Below, one piece after another: positions 1 to 11,639 of a stretch of 64,000 bases of DNA. Location: the NCBI GenBank assembly GCA_035578905.1, contig JAQJVL010001107.1, positions 62,001 to 126,000 on the forward strand. The letters are read 5' to 3'. The position numbers and the translations under genes are program-made. The stretch comes from Stictocephala bisonia. Lineage: Eukaryota > Arthropoda > Insecta > Hemiptera > Membracidae. Each line of letters opens with the position of its first letter. Positions within the stretch are counted from its first letter, which is position 1. Under the pieces are notes generated by a model. The model saw nothing but the letters and a program-made list of their open reading frames with translations. It was not told the origin of the DNA and did no database searches.

Positions 1-3000
1 ACAGTTTTCTTTCAAAAATTTAATTCCTGTATAGATTCCCATCATCTTTTCATTACATATAGGTTTTGATGGTCCAATAATCCCTGCCGTTTAGAAGGAT
101 TTCAAAAGAATCCTAATCTAAAAAATTCCTTGTTTTATTTCATTACGTTTGCTAAAACTGGACACATGGTGAAAAAATTTAATTTTCCCGTCTTCCTTAC
201 AATTTACAAAAACAACATTTGTAGTTTATTTTTTATAACCAAGGCTCGAAATAAAGACGAATTAACGCGGCTCTAGTTTTGATAGCCCAAGATATAGTGG
301 CTATGTTTGAACTGTTTGCAAAAACACTCTTGTCCCTGAGGTCAAGGTCAAGAGTGAGATAATGAAGTTATGTTCTTGCCCACCCTGAGTTCAGCCCGCC
401 ACATACTGTAGTTCACATTCCACACACCACCTCCATTTACTGTTTACCTAGATCTATAGATTCACTACTTTTAATTTTCCTACGATTCCACATTCAGGGC
501 CTAAATGGGGCCATTCTCTGACAGTAAAAGAGTGTTTGATGACATTCTCTTAGCATAACATTAGGGAGTGGGTCTAATGGAAATACAATAACCTTTAAGT
601 TGAAATACATAAAAAGTTTTCCGAGTAAAGGACATGGTTTGGCGTGTTGTAAGGTAACCTGAAAAGTTTTTAATTAAGCATTTTTAAACCGCTTTAACAA
701 TAAAACTTTCCATAAAGCTCCAATTTTGAAATCCGTAACACATAATTGACCTTACAACTACGTTAAAGCATATTACCTAATGTTCAAAGGTACTTTATTT
801 ATGCCCATCCAAAAATTACAGTGCTGAGAAATAACGTATGGATACTTAGGAAGACAAAATAACTAGAGAATCATCACTTCTAGTCTTTATTTATTCTTTG
901 AACGTTTTAAAAATTTGCTCCATGAAGTCATATAACTAACGAAACAAAATGTACATAAAGACAAAAACAGGTAAATTTTTCTTTGATGTAACAAATGTTG
1001 ACACCTTGCACTTTTTGCACGTCAATACCCTATATACGAAAACAATATTTTTCTAATACCTCATAAAAACATTTTGGTATCTAAAATGAAAACAGATCTT
1101 AATTAATTTTTAACCCTCCTGAGGTAAACTATAAATAATTGTCCTTAATTATGGCAATAAGCGTAACATCTTATTGTAAAGAAGCTAACAGGGGAAAATG
1201 TATGACTTACATTCATTCATTTGTTATCAATGTCCTTTATTCTTCACTGTGCATAAATCAAAGCATACCCACTTACTCTCTAATATAAAAAATATAATTT
1301 GATAAATGTTAGTTATTATTAGCACTTTAATTAATTAAAAGATTAAACAGTTTCATTCATTACTTCGTGTGAATGTTTATTTTCCTTAGAATGTTTTCCA
1401 TTCCAGTTAAACACTCGAACAAATATATGAATATCGGACGATAGTTTAATATAAATAGAGAATATTATAAACCAAGCTTTACTGAGTAGATCAATGTGTC
1501 ATTATGGTAAATACTTCAGCTAAGAAAGTACATTAGATTCCTTTAGTTGGTTATCTCACCTATCGGGTCTCAGGTGTATGAGACCTTTCTCAAATTGATT
1601 CTGAGCCATGTCCCAGTTATCTGGTCACAATATCTGATTGTTGTACACAATGGTACTGAACTCCATTATATTACTGACTTGCAATGTTTAGTTGTTATAT
1701 GATTTAAAGTATTTCACGATTAAATTGTAGCACAATGTTTCACTCAATAACTAAAGGTTGTTCTTATGATATTTTGGCACATTTATACATTGTTGAGATA
1801 AAAGAATAGTTTATTTACTTTTAAATACATAATTAAATATTTGATAATTTAATGAATGTAAAAGTGAAAATATATTGTGAAAACTACTTTTTCCTCTTTG
1901 CGACACTCCTGAAAATATGAAGTCATTTTCCTCTTTTTAAAAATAAATATGTTATTAGCCTAACAGAATGTGTTGATTAAAATTAGAAGCAGTATTTCAT
2001 GGCTGATTGAATTGAAATGTATGAGTCCTTGTCTTGGTGTTGCCTTTGGAAGTACTTGCGACTCTTAAAACCAGTTATCGTCCCTTCTGTCCAACCCCAT
2101 ACAATTTCGTTATTTGAACAGTCGTGGCAGTTGATTCTCCTTCCCCGTTTGGCTACCAGGCAGCACGTTTAGCAGAGTAACTGACAACTGCGTCTTGCAG
2201 TTGAGAATTACTTCACTTGATTGCGTTTCAGGTTTTTTTTTTACATTAGTATTTAAAATATTAACATGCTTTATAGGATAATCTAGTCTCCCTTGAGGTA
2301 GTATTTTTATAACTAATTTTTTTTAATTTCAAAACAATATTTTATTACAAAAATAGTTATTTGTATTTTAAAAACAAATTATGGACAAATTTAAGCCTGA
2401 CCTTATTGGGGTCTGGCTCTAGACAATTAATTATGTTCTCTTTCATAAAAGGTCGTATAACATTGTGCGTTTATAATTGAAGCTGTAACATTTTCTTAAA
2501 GTTTACGTCGGCCTTTTGTAGAAACAAATCTAACAGATTTACTTCTACAGTAAAGTTGTAGAACAATTCTTTACTGATTAAATTTTCATACCAAAGAAGG
2601 TTTCCTGAAAGGATATTCAAACAGAAAAATATTATTTAAGTCCTTTTTTTAAGGAGGCGCTAAGCAAAAAATGATTTCAACAGAAAATGTTTTAAGATAA
2701 AAAGCTTAAAAATTTCGGTGGCAATGTAAATTTTACATATCTAAGATGAAAATATTTATTGAAGACACTTTTTCTCCCTGAAAAAAATTTTTTGCAAATT
2801 TGTTTGAAAACTTGTATATATCCTCTTAGACTCCAGAGGTTTGAAGTTATCCAAGGGGTTATTTATATATAAACCTATTAACTTTATAAATTGGCTAGAT
2901 ATAAAATTGAACAAAATGTTAGGGAAGTGTTTAGTATATGTTTCCAATAATGTTAAAAAAACAATATTTTAGTATTTACAGGCAATTAATACAAGTTGAA

Positions 3001-3560
3001 GACAAGGATACCTTGCTTGCATAGTCGAATCTAAATATAGTTTGTAATTTAATTTGACAAACATGGTTACGAAATCACGTGTCTGGTGGTGGGGTAACAG
3101 CTTCAAGGACATTCAGTTATCTAACCCGGTCATCTGTGAGGCGAGCAACCGACTCCGGACACTTCGAGTGGTTGCTATTGTAGAGTGTGGAAGTGAGATG
3201 GCAATAGGGATCTCAATATAAAACTACACGACCAAAAAATGGACGGTAAATAGTTCCAACCTCCTTTTTGGAATATAAAACTTAATTGAAATAAATATTG
3301 TATTCAGAATATGGTTTTTATAATAATAAACAAGTTTAAAAAACAAATGTATAGTTATTTATTGAATCGTAGGTTATATATTTCATTTATTGACTTACGT
3401 TAATGAGGAAGCCAAATTAATAGAAACTATTAGTAAACTATATAAATTAACCGGGAGTTAATAAAGTATGAGCAACTCGCTAACAGTATCACTATACCAA
3501 TGCATATTATCAAATAATTTCACATTTTAAATATGATTTACAGTTTTCATACTCTTTAGG
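1..3560. other. AT-rich intergenic DNA, no gene recognised
   Basis: No coding region, RNA gene or terminal-repeat element could be recognised on either strand. Short stretches near 2040-2180 and 3070-3190 are less AT-rich than their surroundings and may be old repeat remnants, but no family could be named. The one short reading frame, at 2756-2947 on the minus strand, is low-complexity and is treated as chance. Confidence 0.6.
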
Positions 3561-3592
3561 CTTGGCATTATTAATAAATGTGTATTTATTAC

Positions 3593-3752
3593 TACTGTAT
3601 GGGTGGACGGGTGGCTCAATACCACTGTACTTGTACGGGTGGGTAGGTGGATTAGTATCATTGTACTTGTATGGGCAGGTGGTTGGGTGGGTGTGTGAAT
3701 ACCACTGTTCGTGTATGGGTGGGCGGGTGGGTTATTACCACTGTATTTGTTT
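3593..3752 (+). repeat. G-rich minisatellite, locus 1
   Basis: About four to five diverged tandem units occur here. Each carries a TATGGGTGGGCGGGTGGG-type core followed by AATACCACTGTAC. The same unit builds the larger arrays at 25.6, 42.0 and 47.7 kb, so this is a small member of a dispersed minisatellite family. It is open in one frame only because unit lengths are near a multiple of three; it is not regarded as coding. Confidence 0.85.
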
Positions 3753-4165
3753 AGCTGGCCTGTGTGTGACGAAAATTCTCATTCAAGTGTTCCTTAACAG
3801 CTAAATAGGATTGTCATATATAAATATTGGCAAATTAGTTACTTGATTTATAAGCATAAACTGCTTTATTGATTTATAAAATAAAATGACTACTCCCAGA
3901 CTGATTATTCACAAATGTTTAAAGAAACAAATGCAATGTACACTCAACGTGTAGTTTCTAACTAGTATTGAATTGAAAATTTCTAAATGCCAAGGTAAAC
4001 CACCCCTAGGATATTATTGAAGACAATGACAGCTATACCTCAAGCAGTGTCTAAACATCCATTACCATTTGAAGGTCACGTGTAATACTGATTTTGAACG
4101 CACTTGTATGTATATTGAATGTATAATTCTGACACTCTTAGATAGGAAAGAACAGTTGCTTCAGA

Positions 4166-4200
4166 TCAGTCGTAATCAGTTGCTTGAGGTGAGCGGTCGT
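4166..4200 (+). promoter_or_regulatory. Inr + DPE core promoter of the LINE
   Basis: TCAGTCG at 4166-4172 matches the arthropod initiator, with the A at 4168 taken as +1. GGTCGT at 4195-4200 falls exactly at +28 to +33 and matches the downstream promoter element consensus RGWYVT at every position. TATA-less internal promoters of this kind are known in Jockey-type LINEs and let the element carry its own promoter. A second TCAGT at 4176 has no DPE at the right distance. Confidence 0.75.
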
Positions 4201-4295
4201 TATCTCTGTGTCTGGTCTCGTCAGGTGTTCTGCACGTGCGGTAGCCGGCTTGAATCTACAAGTTCAATTTAATTTAAATATTATTATAAATTGAT

Positions 4296-5243
4296 ATGGC
4301 GGTTAACTGCGGTGTGTGCGGTCTTGAATGTGCTAATGAGAGTGAGTCAGTAAAGTGTGTCGGGGTATGTCAAGGTATGTTTCACGTGCGTTGTATTGCT
4401 GGAGAAAATCAAGATTTCCTCAAAACGAGGGGTGCAAAAAGGGAATGGCAGTGTGATAATTGCAGGCATGTAAAATCTTCATCGGTGGCAAGCAGTAAAT
4501 CAGCGGCAGCAACCCCCATGACCAAAGAGTTCTTGGTAAAAACATTGGAGGCGTTTAAAAGTGAAGTTTTTGACGAGTTGCGTCGCTATGGTAAAGAGTT
4601 CACTGAGCTGCGCACTTCGCTGGAGTTTTTCTCTGACAAAATAGATAAGAGTAATGAGTTGATGGATGAGTTGAAGCAAGCTTGTAGTAAAGTTTCAAGA
4701 GAAAATGAAGAAATGAAAGAAGAAAACCGAGCGCTCAGAAAGACTGTGGCTGCCTTGGAACTCAGAATGAGAAGTATGGAGCAATACTCTAGACAGGCCA
4801 ATATTGAAATTAACGGAGTGCCCGAAACCAGCGGAGAGCGTATGGATGCCCTGCTTGAAGATGTCGCAAAATCTATACATATAGAGATGAAGAAGGAGAG
4901 GGTAGTTGCTGCTCACAGGGTGCCCACATTCAGCAGAACTCGAACACCACCCATCATCGTGAAATTCACAACAAAGCAAGACCGAGATGAGTGGCTCCAA
5001 GCCTTCAAGGAAGTGCGTCCACTGACGGCGGACAAGGTAAACAGAAACTTCAACAAGGACAAGATCTACATCAACGAGCATCTGTCTCCCGAAACCAAAC
5101 AACTGTTGGGCAAGGCTAAGGAAACTGCGCGAGTCAAAGGATTCAAGTACGTTTGGAGCAGAGAGGGGAAAATCTTTGTGAGAAGAGACAATGGAGATAA
5201 GTGCTTCAGAATTGATTGTTGGAACGATCTGGAGAAATTATGA
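4296..5243 (+). CDS. LINE ORF1 protein: PHD-like zinc finger, coiled coil, C-terminal nucleic-acid-binding region
   Basis: This 315-residue protein is the ORF1 product of the LINE and probably binds the element's RNA in a ribonucleoprotein particle. Residues 5-56 hold a Cys4-His-Cys3 PHD-like finger (C5, C8, C21, C25, H30, C33, C53, C56), a type found in ORF1 of CR1-like elements. Residues about 75-165 are rich in E, K, L and R in heptad style and should form a coiled coil for multimerisation. The rest, from the AAHRVP stretch near residue 205, is basic and resembles the C-terminal domain shared by LINE ORF1 proteins and the baculovirus FP-type family. The start is supported by an in-frame TAA at 4287, just upstream. 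The frame is intact. The sequence does not show which chaperone or targeting role the finger plays. Confidence 0.9.
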   Translation: MAVNCGVCGLECANESESVKCVGVCQGMFHVRCIAGENQDFLKTRGAKREWQCDNCRHVKSSSVASSKSAAATPMTKEFLVKTLEAFKSEVFDELRRYGKEFTELRTSLEFFSDKIDKSNELMDELKQACSKVSRENEEMKEENRALRKTVAALELRMRSMEQYSRQANIEINGVPETSGERMDALLEDVAKSIHIEMKKERVVAAHRVPTFSRTRTPPIIVKFTTKQDRDEWLQAFKEVRPLTADKVNRNFNKDKIYINEHLSPETKQLLGKAKETARVKGFKYVWSREGKIFVRRDNGDKCFRIDCWNDLEKL

Positions 5244-5409
5244 AACACTAGAGGAAAGTGAAAAATTAAGTAAGTTACTTATATGTTGTATATTACTAAG
5301 TTATTGTTTAAAAGTCAGTTAATTTAATTTAATCATTGTTTTTCTTTTTTTATTTAAAAAATTTATTAGTCTGGTCAAGATTGAAACCTATATTTTTACT
5401 AAAATTGTA

Positions 5410-5630
<221 letters not shown>

Positions 5631-5695
5631 TAAATAAGTGTATAAAGAAAATTACGTTTTTGTTAATAATCTTGGTTTTGTAATCGTAGTTAAGT

Positions 5696-8620
5696 ATGTC
5701 TGACAAATGTATTGTTTTGAATAATATTGATAGCAGATTCTTTGACTCGAATGCAAATAATTTAAATATTATCCATGTAAATATTAGAAGTTTAAGAAAA
5801 AATTTTGATTCCTTCTTAGCTAATTTGAATAACGTCAATGTTTTAATAGATATAATTGTTATGACGGAAATTTGGATTTTTGAGGAAGAGGTTGCCCATT
5901 ATAAAATAAAGGGATTCCAATACTATTATAAAACTAATGAGGATTATAGAGCTGGAGGAGTAATGATATACATTAGAGAACATATTTTGGTTCGAAATAG
6001 AGGGTTTAGTATAGATTTAGCTGATATATTAGTCTTGGAAATAAAATTTAAAAGTGTTTTATTTAATTTATTAATTGTATATAGGTTACAAAATTGTCAT
6101 GTACACAGTTTTTTATTAGATTTAGAAAATTTAATGCCTAATTTGAGTAGTAATGTTATTTATATGGGAGATATAAATCTTGATATTTTAGTCAGCAATA
6201 ACATAAGCAACAACTATATGTCGCTTATGAGCAACAATGGCTTTTTGTGTATGATTGATCAAGTTACCAGATTAACTAGTGATTCAGCCTCATGTATTGA
6301 CCATATATTTGTAAGATGGAAAAATTCACAAATGTTAAAAGCTGGTATTTTTCAAACTGATATAACAGATCATTTTGTGTTAGGCCTATTAGTAAAGTTT
6401 GAGAAGGATACGAGTAAAGTTTCACAAAATATAACACGTAATAAAAAAAATATTGATTATGAAAGATTAAAAAACCAGCTAGGGAATGCTGCAATATGGA
6501 ATAATATATTATTGGAAAGTAATGATGTGAACAAAGCGTTAAATGAATTTTATGAGATTATATTTAAATATATTGAGGAAAATAGCGAGACTAAAATATT
6601 TTTACCAAAAGTGGAAAAGGCAAGAATTAAGAGTCCGTGGATAAATGCAAGATTGATTAAACAGATCAATACACGAAATAAAATAGCAAATAAATGTAAA
6701 CGCAGACCATTTGATATACGACTAAATAATTATTACAATCTTTTAAAAAATAAGATAGATAATGGAATAGTGCAAGCAAAGAATATTTATTATAAGCGTT
6801 TATTTGAACTGCAAGAGGGAAATATTGCCGGCCAGTGGAAATTAATAAATTCCTTAACAGATAAGAAAGAACGACAAACACTCAGTCAGATAAGAGACCA
6901 GTTTGGGAACAATGTTACAGACCCGCAAACAATAGGCCAGCTGTTCAATGAATATTTCATATTAGCACCGAATGAGATACAGGCAAACCTCCCTGGAGGT
7001 AACGTTCTTGACACTTCCAACTTTTACCATAGCCAAGTTTCCTTCTTCTTAAGTCCAGTAACTGGTGCAGAGGTGTTGAAAACTATAAATAGTTTAAAAA
7101 ATAAAAAGTCAACTGGTAATGACCATCTATCGGTTCAACTGATAAAAGCGATAGGCACTGCTATAGCAGAGCCTTTAGCTGCCATAATAAATCTAAGCTT
7201 CAGCAGTGGTGTTTTCCCAGATAAACTGAAAGAGGCTATTGTCGTTCCAATTCATAAGAAAGGTAGAAAAGACTTGGTGGAGCAATATAGACCTATTACT
7301 TTGCTGTCGGTAATAACTAAGATTGTTGAGAAATGCATGAAAATCAGGCTGTTGGAATATTTAAATAATAAAAAATTCTTTAACACTAATCAGTTTGGAT
7401 TTATAAAAGGTAAAAATACAGAAGGAGCAATTGCTGGTTTTATAGAACAAGTCTACAGTAGCTTCAATAACAACTACAAAGTGGCCGGTATTTTTATTGA
7501 TTTTTGTAAGGCATTCGATTTAGTGAATCATAAAATATTGTTACAGAAATTGGAATATGCAGGAATAAGAGGTAACACCTTAAATTGGTTTGAAATATAT
7601 TTAAAAAATAGGCAGCAGAAAGTAAAAGTGTCCAATACTTTAAGTACATCTAAGACTGTTACAATAGGAGTGCCTCAGGGCTCAGTTATGGCTGCAATTT
7701 TGTTCCTTGTGTTTATAAATGATATGTTAAGTTTGCCATTGAAAGGAAAAATCACAGGTTTCGCGGATGATATTGCCATTAAATACTCGGAAAAACAGTG
7801 GGAAAGTATAAGGAACAACATGAAAGAGGATTTAATAACAATTAGGAAATGGTGCGAAAATAATAGAATGGTACTAAATGCCTCAAAAACTAAGTTTATA
7901 AATTTTGATTTGAAAGGCTTTCAATTTAATAACACACTAAAATTTCATAAACTGAATTGCCAATATATACCACCTATATGTGACTGTGAAACTATTGAAC
8001 AAGTGAGAGAAATAAAATACCTGGGATTAATTATAGACGAAAAATTAAGTTGGAAGTCGCATATAATCAAACTACAATCTGGTTTAAGAAGAAGTATCAG
8101 AAACTTCTATTACCTAAGAAATTTTATTGATGATAAATTATTAAAAACTATTTATTTTGCACTGATTCACTCTAAGTTAAATTATGGAATAGAGAACTGG
8201 GGAAGTACTGACAACGTAACCATTCAACCGTTAAAAGTAACTCAAAATCATTTTATTAGACTTATTGCCAGAAAAATTAGATTTGAATCAGCAGCACCAA
8301 TTTATAAGGATTTTAAAATACTACCACTGAAATATTTATTTGTATTTAAAGTTTTAAAAATGTTCTTTAAAAAAAGCGGAAACATCAGAAATGATAGAAT
8401 TTACCCAAGAACAAGAGGCGATGCAATGGGACTGATAGTAAGACCTAAGGTGAATAAATCAATCTTCAAAAAAAGCTTTTCTTTTCTGGGACCAAAATTT
8501 ATAAATTATTTGCCATCAGAAATAAAAAACTGTAATAATTTTAAAAAGTATTCTATTAAAGTGAAGAACTGGTTATTTAATTTAGATGAAATTGATCATT
8601 TATTTACAGTATTAGCCTAA
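5696..8620 (+). CDS. LINE ORF2 protein: apurinic-type endonuclease + reverse transcriptase
   Basis: The 974-residue product nicks target DNA and reverse-transcribes the LINE RNA at the nick. The N-terminal exonuclease-endonuclease-phosphatase domain (about 20-230) keeps its key residues: N29, E58 in TEIW, D159 and N161 in GDIN, D202 and H203 in CIDH, and D225 and H226 in TDH. The RT domain (about 480-760) shows QYRPITLLS, FIDFCKAFD with D602, GVPQGS and FADD at 689-692. YLGLIIDEKLSW follows in the thumb region. No RNase H domain is seen. The ATG is the first after an in-frame TAG at 5687. One oddity is that the usual QGSxLGPxLF block reads QGSVMAAILF. There are no disruptions, so the protein could be active; this is inference. 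Confidence 0.93.
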   Translation: MSDKCIVLNNIDSRFFDSNANNLNIIHVNIRSLRKNFDSFLANLNNVNVLIDIIVMTEIWIFEEEVAHYKIKGFQYYYKTNEDYRAGGVMIYIREHILVRNRGFSIDLADILVLEIKFKSVLFNLLIVYRLQNCHVHSFLLDLENLMPNLSSNVIYMGDINLDILVSNNISNNYMSLMSNNGFLCMIDQVTRLTSDSASCIDHIFVRWKNSQMLKAGIFQTDITDHFVLGLLVKFEKDTSKVSQNITRNKKNIDYERLKNQLGNAAIWNNILLESNDVNKALNEFYEIIFKYIEENSETKIFLPKVEKARIKSPWINARLIKQINTRNKIANKCKRRPFDIRLNNYYNLLKNKIDNGIVQAKNIYYKRLFELQEGNIAGQWKLINSLTDKKERQTLSQIRDQFGNNVTDPQTIGQLFNEYFILAPNEIQANLPGGNVLDTSNFYHSQVSFFLSPVTGAEVLKTINSLKNKKSTGNDHLSVQLIKAIGTAIAEPLAAIINLSFSSGVFPDKLKEAIVVPIHKKGRKDLVEQYRPITLLSVITKIVEKCMKIRLLEYLNNKKFFNTNQFGFIKGKNTEGAIAGFIEQVYSSFNNNYKVAGIFIDFCKAFDLVNHKILLQKLEYAGIRGNTLNWFEIYLKNRQQKVKVSNTLSTSKTVTIGVPQGSVMAAILFLVFINDMLSLPLKGKITGFADDIAIKYSEKQWESIRNNMKEDLITIRKWCENNRMVLNASKTKFINFDLKGFQFNNTLKFHKLNCQYIPPICDCETIEQVREIKYLGLIIDEKLSWKSHIIKLQSGLRRSIRNFYYLRNFIDDKLLKTIYFALIHSKLNYGIENWGSTDNVTIQPLKVTQNHFIRLIARKIRFESAAPIYKDFKILPLKYLFVFKVLKMFFKKSGNIRNDRIYPRTRGDAMGLIVRPKVNKSIFKKSFSFLGPKFINYLPSEIKNCNNFKKYSIKVKNWLFNLDEIDHLFTVLA

Positions 8621-8815
8621 GTAACAAGTTTATAAAATTAATATTAAATAGGTAATTAATAATACGTAAGCCCAAATACTATACACATTCTAGCCTATCA
8701 AGTAGTTGACAGGAAACGTCAACCTTGGACTGTGCACACTGCGGCGGACCGCTTGATTTTCTTTTGATAAGTTTTGACTGTCCTTTGTTTTGTTTACTAG
8801 AATGTTTAAGTTGAG

Positions 8816-8845
8816 CTAGCCACGATTACTGGAAACAGTGGCTAG
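8816..8845 (+). repeat. 3' UTR stem-loop of the LINE
   Basis: CTAGCCAC (8816-8823) and GTGGCTAG (8838-8845) form a perfect 8-bp stem with a 14-nt loop in the 3' UTR. It is a candidate recognition structure for the element's own RT. That role is inferred from other LINEs. Confidence 0.5.
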
Positions 8846-8893
8846 TAATTCCTTTATAGTTTATGTAAAATGTTTTTTATATATTTTTTTAGG

Positions 8894-8931
8894 AATAAAT
8901 AAAGTTTATTATTATTAAAGTTTATTATTAT
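8894..8931 (+). terminator. LINE poly(A) signals and 3' terminal repeats
   Basis: Two overlapping AATAAA signals lie at 8894-8903. They run into two direct copies of a 16-bp unit beginning AAAGTTTATTATT (8901-8916 and 8917-8931). LINEs without a poly(A) tail often end in short 3' repeats of this kind. Confidence 0.6.
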
Positions 8932-10775
8932 AGTTACAATATCCTCAAATAATAACAAAATTTAAAATCATCTATAACTTTAAAGGACTTAAATTAAACT
9001 ATATATAGAGACTGAATATAGCATTTGGAATGATTTTCTTTACCGATCATCCTGGAACTCAGTATTCAAAACGATTGATTCCTTGTTAAACAGTTGTCGT
9101 TTAGAAGTACAAGATAATTTTTATTTGTAAGTACGATTTCAAAAAGTACAGAGATAATATAAAGTTAAATTATATATATTTTTCAGGCTCACGTCCTGCT
9201 GGAAGCTCTTCCGGAGAGACTTTTGTACATGGTAACACTGATCAAGACGTCCTGTCAGCAGGACACACATTTTTTGTATATTCTACATTACTGGTCCTTC
9301 CAGAAGCACTCAGTCCTTCTGGCAGTTCGCTTGTTTTGATGAGTTGTTTTGGAACACAAATAAGAGATGTACAATTACTTGTACATCTCTTATACTTATA
9401 CTCAAATATACTCTCTTATACTCAAATACTTGTACAATTACTAGCTCAACTTAATGCACTGATTTAAAAGAGAAACCTATTTTTATATGACTTCTCGTGT
9501 GATTCATATTTAGGTAATCTACATATCACATTTGGCTTTCTTTGATAATAACACATTTGGACATTCAAAATACATACATTACTGTATATCACAGATACTG
9601 TTGAATAATCAATAAAAGACTATTACAATTAAGAAAGGGTTACATTTTACTATATGGCCATGTTTAAAAAAAATGTAAATATGAAATGTTATTTATTATC
9701 AAAAGCGAAACATAAAATAAGTGTTGGCATATATTATAGGCATCATAGAAACAGTTATGTAATAATATTCTGGACATATAGAACATTATTGTAATATTCA
9801 ATTTTTAAACAAAGTTAAAGAAAAAGCAACATACGTTTTAGTTGTAAATATGTCTTCATGATATTAAAACACTCTTGAAAATGTTCAGCTTAAGAGGTGG
9901 CCGGAGTCGTTAACCCTACTGACTGGTTTAGCATGGACCGACAAATAATAACTGTATTTGTTGATCTTTAATACAGATATTGTAAAAAAAAAAAAATACA
10001 TTGGGGAGGCGATACGCTTTTGTTTAGTACCTACGATATGATTATTACTGTCACTAAAAATAAAATAATCATTTGAAAATTCGTTTTCCCATTGAAAAAT
10101 GAGATATTTCCCACTGCCGCTGGTACTTTATGCCGTGAAACTTGAGGGAGCGGTCTGGGGCATAGGTTTCTAGTAAACAGGGCTCGCCTTACATAAACTG
10201 TTGTCTGCGTGAAGAATAAAAGTTGACGACATCAGTGTTTATATTGCAGCTGCACGGAACTACGTGTTACGCATTTGTTTACTCATCATAAGAGAAGAAG
10301 CAATCTTATCTTATACATTTAATAAAATAGAGATAAGATTACTTCTCTTTTTATCATTCATATACATTTAATAAAATAAATGGCATTAAACCAAAAAGGC
10401 AAATAATTATCAGAGAAATATCAATAAACATGCCGAAAAGACAAATAATAATAAATAAAATATTAGATTATAAATAGATTAAAAACTAAGAATGGGACAA
10501 ATAAACTTAAATTTAAATTTAAAAAAAAATTAAATCTTTTAAAAAATAATTCAAGATAGGATAGGTCAGATTAGTTATTGTACTGTTGTTCAGTTTGACA
10601 CTTTTTGTGCAATATAAATAAATAAGTTGGTTAATTGCTAGATATGTGTGATTTATGTTGCAGTAGTAGTTAATAACAGTCAAAAATATATATTATACAT
10701 TTTCGGCCGCAACCAGCAAAATTACCTGAAAATATCACAAATTCAAGTTTTCTCATGCTAGGGGAATAATTTTAA
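8932..10775. other. Intergenic DNA with hairpins, no gene
   Basis: No gene is recognised. At 9361-9392 there is a perfect hairpin with 14-bp arms (TAAGAGATGTACAA) and a 4-nt loop. Around 9188-9330 is a patch of CCTGCTGG, CTTCCGG and GTCCTG/CAGGAC motifs, partly echoed near 15675-15765, probably a small palindromic repeat. At 10290-10349, arms containing AATCTTATCT and AGATAAGATT are inverted relative to each other. Confidence 0.5.
9361..9392. repeat. Perfect hairpin, 14-bp stem
   Basis: Bases 9361-9374 are the exact reverse complement of 9379-9392, separated by the loop TTAC. No mismatch is present, which argues for a recent origin, for example by strand switching during replication. Confidence 0.8.
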
Positions 10776-11309
10776 ATGAATTACCTGAAAATAAGAATTG
10801 TTTACAAGAGTAACAATAAAATGCTTGTCAATTTACTTTTTTGGAAGATTTTAAATACAACACCCAATCACGTAATTTTTTCATTGACAGAAAATTGCCC
10901 TTTGAACCAAAATATTTTAACTGCAGCAGAACTATCAATTTCATTCAAAAATATCAACTTTCATTTAAGTAATCACAAAATTAGGGCAATTTCACAGATT
11001 GGTGACTGGAGTTCACTGCACGGCCGACTGACCAGACGAATCCTTGCAATACTTTGCACTGTAAAATTCAGATTTTTACGAAAATACAAAACACCGTGTG
11101 AAAAATATTTAAAACAAATTTTAAAGCTTGTACGATTCTCTACAGGTTTGCCACTGACGAAACTTTGCGACTCAAAAATAAAAAAAAATTTACTAACTTA
11201 CTATATTTTCCAAGTCACTGTTTTGAGAAGTGTGAAGTATTTATATTTTTTTAAAGTAATATTAATACGATTTTTACGATTCAAGTCCAGATTATTCGGG
11301 CATATCTAG
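10776..11309 (+). CDS. Unrecognised 177-codon open frame, doubtful
   Basis: This stop-free frame is longer than expected by chance in such AT-rich DNA, which is the only reason to list it. The predicted product is basic and rich in K, I, L and F, with no signal peptide, zinc motif or recognised domain. No TATA box, Inr or splice context was found. A hammerhead-like motif lies 270 bp downstream on the other strand, so the stretch could belong to a decayed retroelement. The most likely reading is non-coding sequence that happens to lack stops. Confidence 0.15.
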   Translation: MNYLKIRIVYKSNNKMLVNLLFWKILNTTPNHVIFSLTENCPLNQNILTAAELSISFKNINFHLSNHKIRAISQIGDWSSLHGRLTRRILAILCTVKFRFLRKYKTPCEKYLKQILKLVRFSTGLPLTKLCDSKIKKNLLTYYIFQVTVLRSVKYLYFFKVILIRFLRFKSRLFGHI

Positions 11310-11582
11310 AAAAAAGTAAAGATTGAGTTCCCTAAAAGTAAAAATTTTGCCTTTTACGTTATTGCTTATTTTTATTTTAGTAATATAAATGTAATAATTA
11401 TACATTTGACACACATAATTTTTAATGTCGAAAGTTAAACCATTTTTAATTTTTAGATAGAGAATTTTTAATACTCAAACGTTTTAGTTTAGTTTGCATG
11501 TAAAAATTAATACTATAATGCAGTTTATTTGTAAAATAAATAGCATTATTTTAGTTAAAATCACATGAAACTTGATAATTTT

Positions 11583-11621
11583 GGAACGCGTCTTCTGTGC
11601 GCTGACAGACCTCATCAGTGG
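11583..11621 (-). ncRNA. Decayed hammerhead-like motif
   Basis: On the minus strand CTGATGA (11612-11618) is followed by a stem TCTGT/ACAGA and then by GAAGACGCGTTCC. A hammerhead core would need CTGATGA, stem II, GAAA, a short stem III and a cleavage site. Here the GAAA is damaged, so self-cleavage is unlikely. Such motifs are known in Penelope-like elements and related retrotransposons. Confidence 0.35.
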
Positions 11622-11639
11622 AGTTCACTTAAAAAATAC

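Noticed and set aside
3070..3190. Reverse tRNA-like sequence in a GC-richer patch
   Set aside because: No box A/box B pair with correct spacing could be found.
4586..5248. Minus-strand frames of 60-135 codons across ORF1
   Set aside because: They lie opposite the well-supported ORF1, have no domains and are shadow frames.
6276..6881. Minus-strand frames opposite ORF2
   Set aside because: They are shadows of the endonuclease-RT frame, without features of their own.
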